A stretch of 64,000 nucleotides of DNA, taken from the NCBI RefSeq assembly GCF_022458985.1, contig NC_061786.1:20834974-20898973 (forward strand), read 5' to 3'. This DNA comes from Mugil cephalus (taxonomy: Eukaryota > Chordata > Actinopteri > Mugiliformes > Mugilidae). Within the stretch, counting starts at the first letter, position 1. Every line of letters starts with the position of its first letter. The position numbers were made by a program, and so were the translations under genes. Under the pieces are notes generated by a model. It saw only the letters and a program-made list of their open reading frames with translations. It searched no databases and had not been told where the DNA came from. Of this stretch, positions 56,736 to 64,000 are shown one piece after another.

Positions 56736-57339
56736 CCCACCCCCCAAAAAAATAAATAAATTAGTAGCACACACAGGTGGAGTTAGTTAATGTGTTTATT
56801 GGCAAAATTACTTTGATACCGATAGGAAAAAAACTCAGAAACATTAAATTTGCCCCGTTTAAATACACAAGGCTTTCAAGTATTAAACTTATTTTGTTTT
56901 TTTCTAAGGGGGGGACTGAGGGTGAAGTGTGTTTGAAGATGATGTATTAGTATATTTATCTAATAATCTATAAAATGTTTTATGTACAACTCTCAGGATA
57001 AAACAAAATATGGTTGTTTGGTTATTGACTGCTTTAATTTTCATTACAGGATGATTTTTAGTAGCAAATGTGATGGAAATTGTCACAGTGTTCAGCCCTG
57101 ATTATTAATTATAATATTAATTTCTCTTAATTCTGTGTTAAATGAGCACAATAATTCTCACATTAAAGGTTTTAAAAGGTCAAAACTGGAACAGAGATAT
57201 TAGGTTAAATAAAAAGTTTTATTTAAAAAAAAATATCTAGATCTATTTTTTAAATTTTTTTAAGATCTGAGGCCTTTGGTTAAAATGTTAGTAATAATTA
57301 TCCAGCGTTGCAGACATCATCAGACACGTTTAACCACTT

Positions 57340-57345
57340 TTTATT
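57340..57345 (-). terminator. Candidate nsd2 poly(A) signal AATAAA (minus strand)
   Basis: Plus-strand TTTATT within CACTTTTTATTGCACG. The minus-strand reading CAATAAAAAGTGG is followed by a GT-rich stretch toward 57310 (GTCTGATGATGTCTG). Confidence 0.4.
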
Positions 57346-59345
57346 GCACGATTCAGTTGACGTGAGATCCTGCACAAAAGTGTTTCAGAACTGCATCAAG
57401 AAAAAAAACAAAACAAAAACAAAACAAACCAAACCAAACACATACAATGTTAAGAAATTGTATGATATTTACAATAGATGCATCACTATTACCACTTATA
57501 CATTATGTACATATTAGTCTCTGGTTTACTATGAATGACAGTAGTTACAGAATGAAACCCCTACGCCAACATTATTACACTTGAGCTCTACAGGGAGTTA
57601 ACAGTGCTTATATAAAAAAAAAAATAAAAATAAAATAAAATAAAAAGAACAACAGCCTGAACTACATTCACTCAAATCAAAGTTAGGATTATTATTATTT
57701 AACAAAAAAAAAAAAGACTCGCTGCACATCTGGACGCGATCCATTCACATGACAAAAGAAAAAAGGTGCAGTTGTAAAAATAATAATAATAAAAAAATAT
57801 TTTTTTAAAACAAAAAAAAAATCTTCAGCTGCAGCCGCACAAGTCAAATCTGGGGAAATAAAATAAAAAAAATAAAAAAAAGCACGAAGCAGCAGTTTGT
57901 AGTCGGCCGGATAGAAACCTCGTAACCAAACTGGGACAATTAAACCTAATTAAACGTAATAAAAATAAAACATGATTCTGAATTTAACTCCGACCTGATG
58001 CTTTTCTGGAGCCAAAGGAAAATTAAACGATTCGTCTTTCATTTGTTTCATCGTTGCTCAAAAATATGAAAATAATCAGCGAGTGATCAGTCGTCACGTA
58101 AAGAGCGTTCGAGGTTTTTAAAATTTTAACATCTCGTGGTCACGTTAAAGGATGTTTTTTAAAAACCACATTCAGCGTTTACACCTGCATCAGGTTTTAA
58201 AGAAGCTCAAAATCCACCAGGCTGCAGATTTTTATTACTTTTAAGCTGTTTTCTTTACCTAAAAGCTGCACGTTTTATTTATTTTTTTTTTTTTTAATGA
58301 ATCCATTAAATGTGGAATATTTTTATGAAAACTTACGGTTTATTAAGAAGAATTAGGAGCTTCCACTAAATGTTTAGAAATCAGGAACTGGTCGAGTATT
58401 TTTTATTTTTTTATTTTTTTTTAAATCAAGGATCCAAAGTGCAGCTGAGACCGAGTTGGATTTCGTTGCTCTTTTAAGATTTAAATCAGGAAAAAAGAAA
58501 AAGTGGAGACGTTTACCAACAAGGATTTACCGAGGAGTCGTGCCAGTGTCTTAAAGTTTTAAAACGTGGATGCAGTTTAGAGACTATGCATAATAATAAT
58601 AATATTAATAATAATAAAAAAAAAAAACCCTGAGAATTCAAGAAAAAAAAAATTCTCTCTTTCAAACTCTCAGATAAAAAAAAATAAAATAAAAATAAAA
58701 TATCCTGGCCAGTACCTCCACTTCAGATACGAGTGGAAAACACACACACAATAAAAATAAAATAAAATAAAATAAAAAAAGCACCGGGTGGTGGGGGGGG
58801 GGGCTCTGTTCAAGAGAATCGCTCCTCATCGTTCCTTCATTTCTGCGGTTTATCGTCGAACAGACCTGGAACGACCCAGTAGTGTTTCCATGTCAGACTT
58901 CAGGTTTCACTTTTCAAGCAGTGCTCTCGTTTTTTTTTTTTTTTTTTAATCATCTCTGGACATGAACGTCGTTCAGGAAAACAAACAAAAAACAAAAACA
59001 AAAAAACAAAAAAAAAGACTAAACTAAGTCAAACCTAAGGAGTTAAACTGAACTAAAAAACGAATAATAATCATCAGGTTGTAAAATATTAAACGCGTCT
59101 ACAGTTAAATGTGATCATCTATGGCTACGGGAACAAGGAGAGAGGTCGTCTGGAGCCTTTCCATAGTGTCTTGGTGTCCCATAGCACATCTGGCATATAT
59201 ATACTATATATAAAAATAAAAATCCATTTGGCAACCTGTCTGATGTCTCACACTATTCCAGTAATCATAATTTTGGTCTTTGATATACACATATATAGAT
59301 ATAGCTATAAAACTCTGTTGCTGTTCAAGATAATCCGTGTTGAGA

Positions 59346-59533
59346 GGAGGAGGAGGAGGAAGAGGAGGAGGAGGAGGAGGAAGAGGAAGAGGAAGAGGAG
59401 GAAGGAGGTCGACTGAGATTCAAGTTAACGCTCAGTTCCACTTCAAGCTAGATCAGAGTCTCTTGTTCTTCTAAAACAAACTTTAAACCAAATAAAAGAC
59501 GACGATAAAAAAACAAAACAAAAAAAAAACAGG

Positions 59534-59567
<34 letters not shown>

Positions 59568-59583
59568 AAGAAGAAGAAGAAGG
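59346..59583. repeat. GAG/GAA triplet tracts in nsd2 3' UTR
   Basis: 59346-59408 is GAGGAG/GAAGAG triplets and 59538-59583 is an AAG run of about 15 units. On the nsd2 mRNA these read as CTC/CTT pyrimidine tracts. Confidence 0.9.
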
Positions 59584-59884
59584 CAGTTTGGTTGGTGGAA
59601 GAGTTAGAATCCAGTAGCTGAAGTTTCCTGACCTGCGCTCGCTGTTGTGCTGCTGGTTTGTTTGTGCTTTTACCACAGGTGGTTTTTTTTTACCCTCAGT
59701 GCAGAAACAAAGATCAATAATTAAAAAAATAAAATAAAAAAAACAACCTGAAAAAAAGTTCAACTGTGATTGGCTGGAGTGGCGAGCGTTGTGAGAGGTC
59801 AGCGGCGTTCCCTGATGATGATGAAGATGATGATGATGAAGATGTTGTACAGTGCGTTGGTGTCCAGAGTCTGGTTGTGTGTCC

Positions 59885-62938
<3,054 letters not shown>

Positions 62939-63144
62939 CTACGGGGCAAGAGAGGAGGAAATTATTCTATTTACGTGAAGCTCCACCTCCTTCACACACA
63001 CACATATAACACACAAAGGTTTGTAGTATTGACGACTGTAATGTCACAGTTATCTGTAACGCAACATTCCCAATGCAATACTGTTGTGTTTCTGTAGCTC
63101 CCAGCAGAAATGGTGCTGCAGCTGAGTGAACAGCCCCATGATAC

Positions 63145-64000
63145 GCTGAGGAGCAACGAGTTTAACGGACGCTGAGGAGCAACGCGTTTAACGGACGCTG
63201 AGGAGCAACGAGTTTAACGGACGCTGAGGAGCAACGCGTTTAACGGACGCTGAGGAGCAACGCGTTTAACGGACGCTGAGGAGCAACGCGTTTAACGGAC
63301 GCTGAGGAGCAACGAGTTTAACGGACGCTGAGGAGCAACGAGTTTAACGGACGCTCGCTGAGGAGCAACGAGTTTAACGGACGCTCGCTGAGGAGCAACA
63401 CGTTTAACGGACGCTGAGGAGCAACGAGTTTAACGGACGCTGAGGAGCAACGAGTTTAACGGACGCTGAGGAGCAACGAGTTTAACGGACGCTGAGGAGC
63501 AACGAGTTTAACGGACGCTGAGGAGCAACGCGTTTAACGGACGCTCGCTGAGGAGCAACACGTTTAACGGACGCTGAGGAGCAACGAGTTTAACGGACGC
63601 TGAGGAGCAACGAGTTTAACGGACGCTGAGGAGCAACGAGTTTAACGGACGCTGAGGAGCAACGCGTTTAACGGACGCTGAGGAGCAACGCGTTTAACGG
63701 ACACTGAGGAGCAACGAGTTTAACGGACGCTGAGGAGCAGCACGTTTAACGGACGCTGAGGAGCAACGCGTTTAACGGACGCTGAGGAGCAACGCGTTTA
63801 ACGGACGCTGGAGGAGCAACACGTTTAACGGACGCTGAGGAGCAACGAGTTTAACGGACGCTGAGGAGCAGCAACGAGTTTAACGGACGCTGAGGAGCAG
63901 CAACGAGTTTAACGGACGCTGAGGAGCAACGAGTTTAACGGACGCTGAGGAGCAACGAGTTTAACGGACGCTGAGGAGCAGCAACACGTTTAACGGACGC
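63145..64000. repeat. 26-bp minisatellite in nsd2 intron, running off the window
   Basis: About 33 tandem copies of GCTGAGGAGCAACGAGTTTA ACGGAC, very uniform. Variants: CGAG/CGCG/CACG before TTTAACGG, units lengthened by GCTC (GCTCGCTGAGG) and by GCA (GGAGCAGCAACG). Three or four CpGs per unit. The right end is not reached. Confidence 0.97.

Larger units (their letters stand above)
57320..59884 (-). other. nsd2: Probable nsd2 3' UTR
   Basis: AT-rich sequence with no coding signal between the nsd2 stop and a minus-strand AATAAA at 57345-57340. It holds GAA/GAG triplet tracts (59346-59408, 59538-59583), many A-rich tracts (T-rich in the mRNA) and a G10 run near 58792. The segment 59110-59345 has ordinary composition unlike its surroundings and may be the conserved part. 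The extent is inferred from the hexamer; another minus-strand AATAAA at 56800-56795 could extend it. Confidence 0.45.

Noticed and set aside
59111..59416. Plus-strand frame ending in a long Arg/Lys run
   Set aside because: The run comes from GAG/AGG triplets in the antisense nsd2 3' UTR; no domain.
63145..64000. CRISPR-like regular spacing
   Set aside because: The repeats are directly tandem with no unique spacers, in a vertebrate intron; it is a minisatellite.

Overview
The window is eukaryotic chromosomal DNA, most likely from a ray-finned (teleost) fish. Multi-exon genes with GT/AG introns sit in AT-rich non-coding DNA, and many interspersed repeats look like teleost families (Tc1-like relics, hAT-like elements, several LINE 3' tails, short TIR elements). 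Exons are GC-rich at third positions. Nothing suggests bacterial, viral or CRISPR content.

Layout. (1) 1-22,215, + strand: the 3' part of a LARP1-family gene, 16 coding exons covering an RGG-rich linker, the La module and the C-terminal DM15 cap-binding region; larp1b is preferred over larp1 because of its neighbours. (2) 24,125-32,535, +: a complete three-exon pgrmc2. Its start codon lies only 39 bp after the end of a TATCGAT-rich hAT-like element. (3) 33,918-37,163, +: a complete eight-exon ASMT-type methyltransferase (last step of melatonin synthesis). (4) 42,045-55,610, +: a complete jade1, with ten coding exons, EPL1-like N-terminus, PHD plus extended PHD, and a long low-complexity C-terminus. 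(5) 57,320-64,000, -: the 3' end of an NSD-family histone methyltransferase, best match NSD2, converging on jade1. Its SET/post-SET and C-terminal PHD/C5HCH exons are present; the rest lies beyond the right edge.

The order LARP1B-PGRMC2-JADE1 matches human 4q28 as I remember it. The genes do not form one pathway: RNA cap binding/translation control, haem and membrane biology, indoleamine methylation, HBO1 acetyltransferase targeting and H3K36 methylation. The shared order is conserved synteny, not an operon.

Repeats are the most unusual part: an 856-bp, about 26-bp-unit CpG-rich minisatellite in an nsd2 intron that runs off the window; a roughly 750-bp TTGG/TTGA array in pgrmc2 intron 2; a nested LINE insertion with a visible 8-bp target-site duplication inside a duplicated intronic segment of pgrmc2 intron 1; and at least two dispersed repeat families with several copies here that I cannot name. 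I found no convincing undescribed biological system. Homology calls come from reading translations by eye, without database searches.
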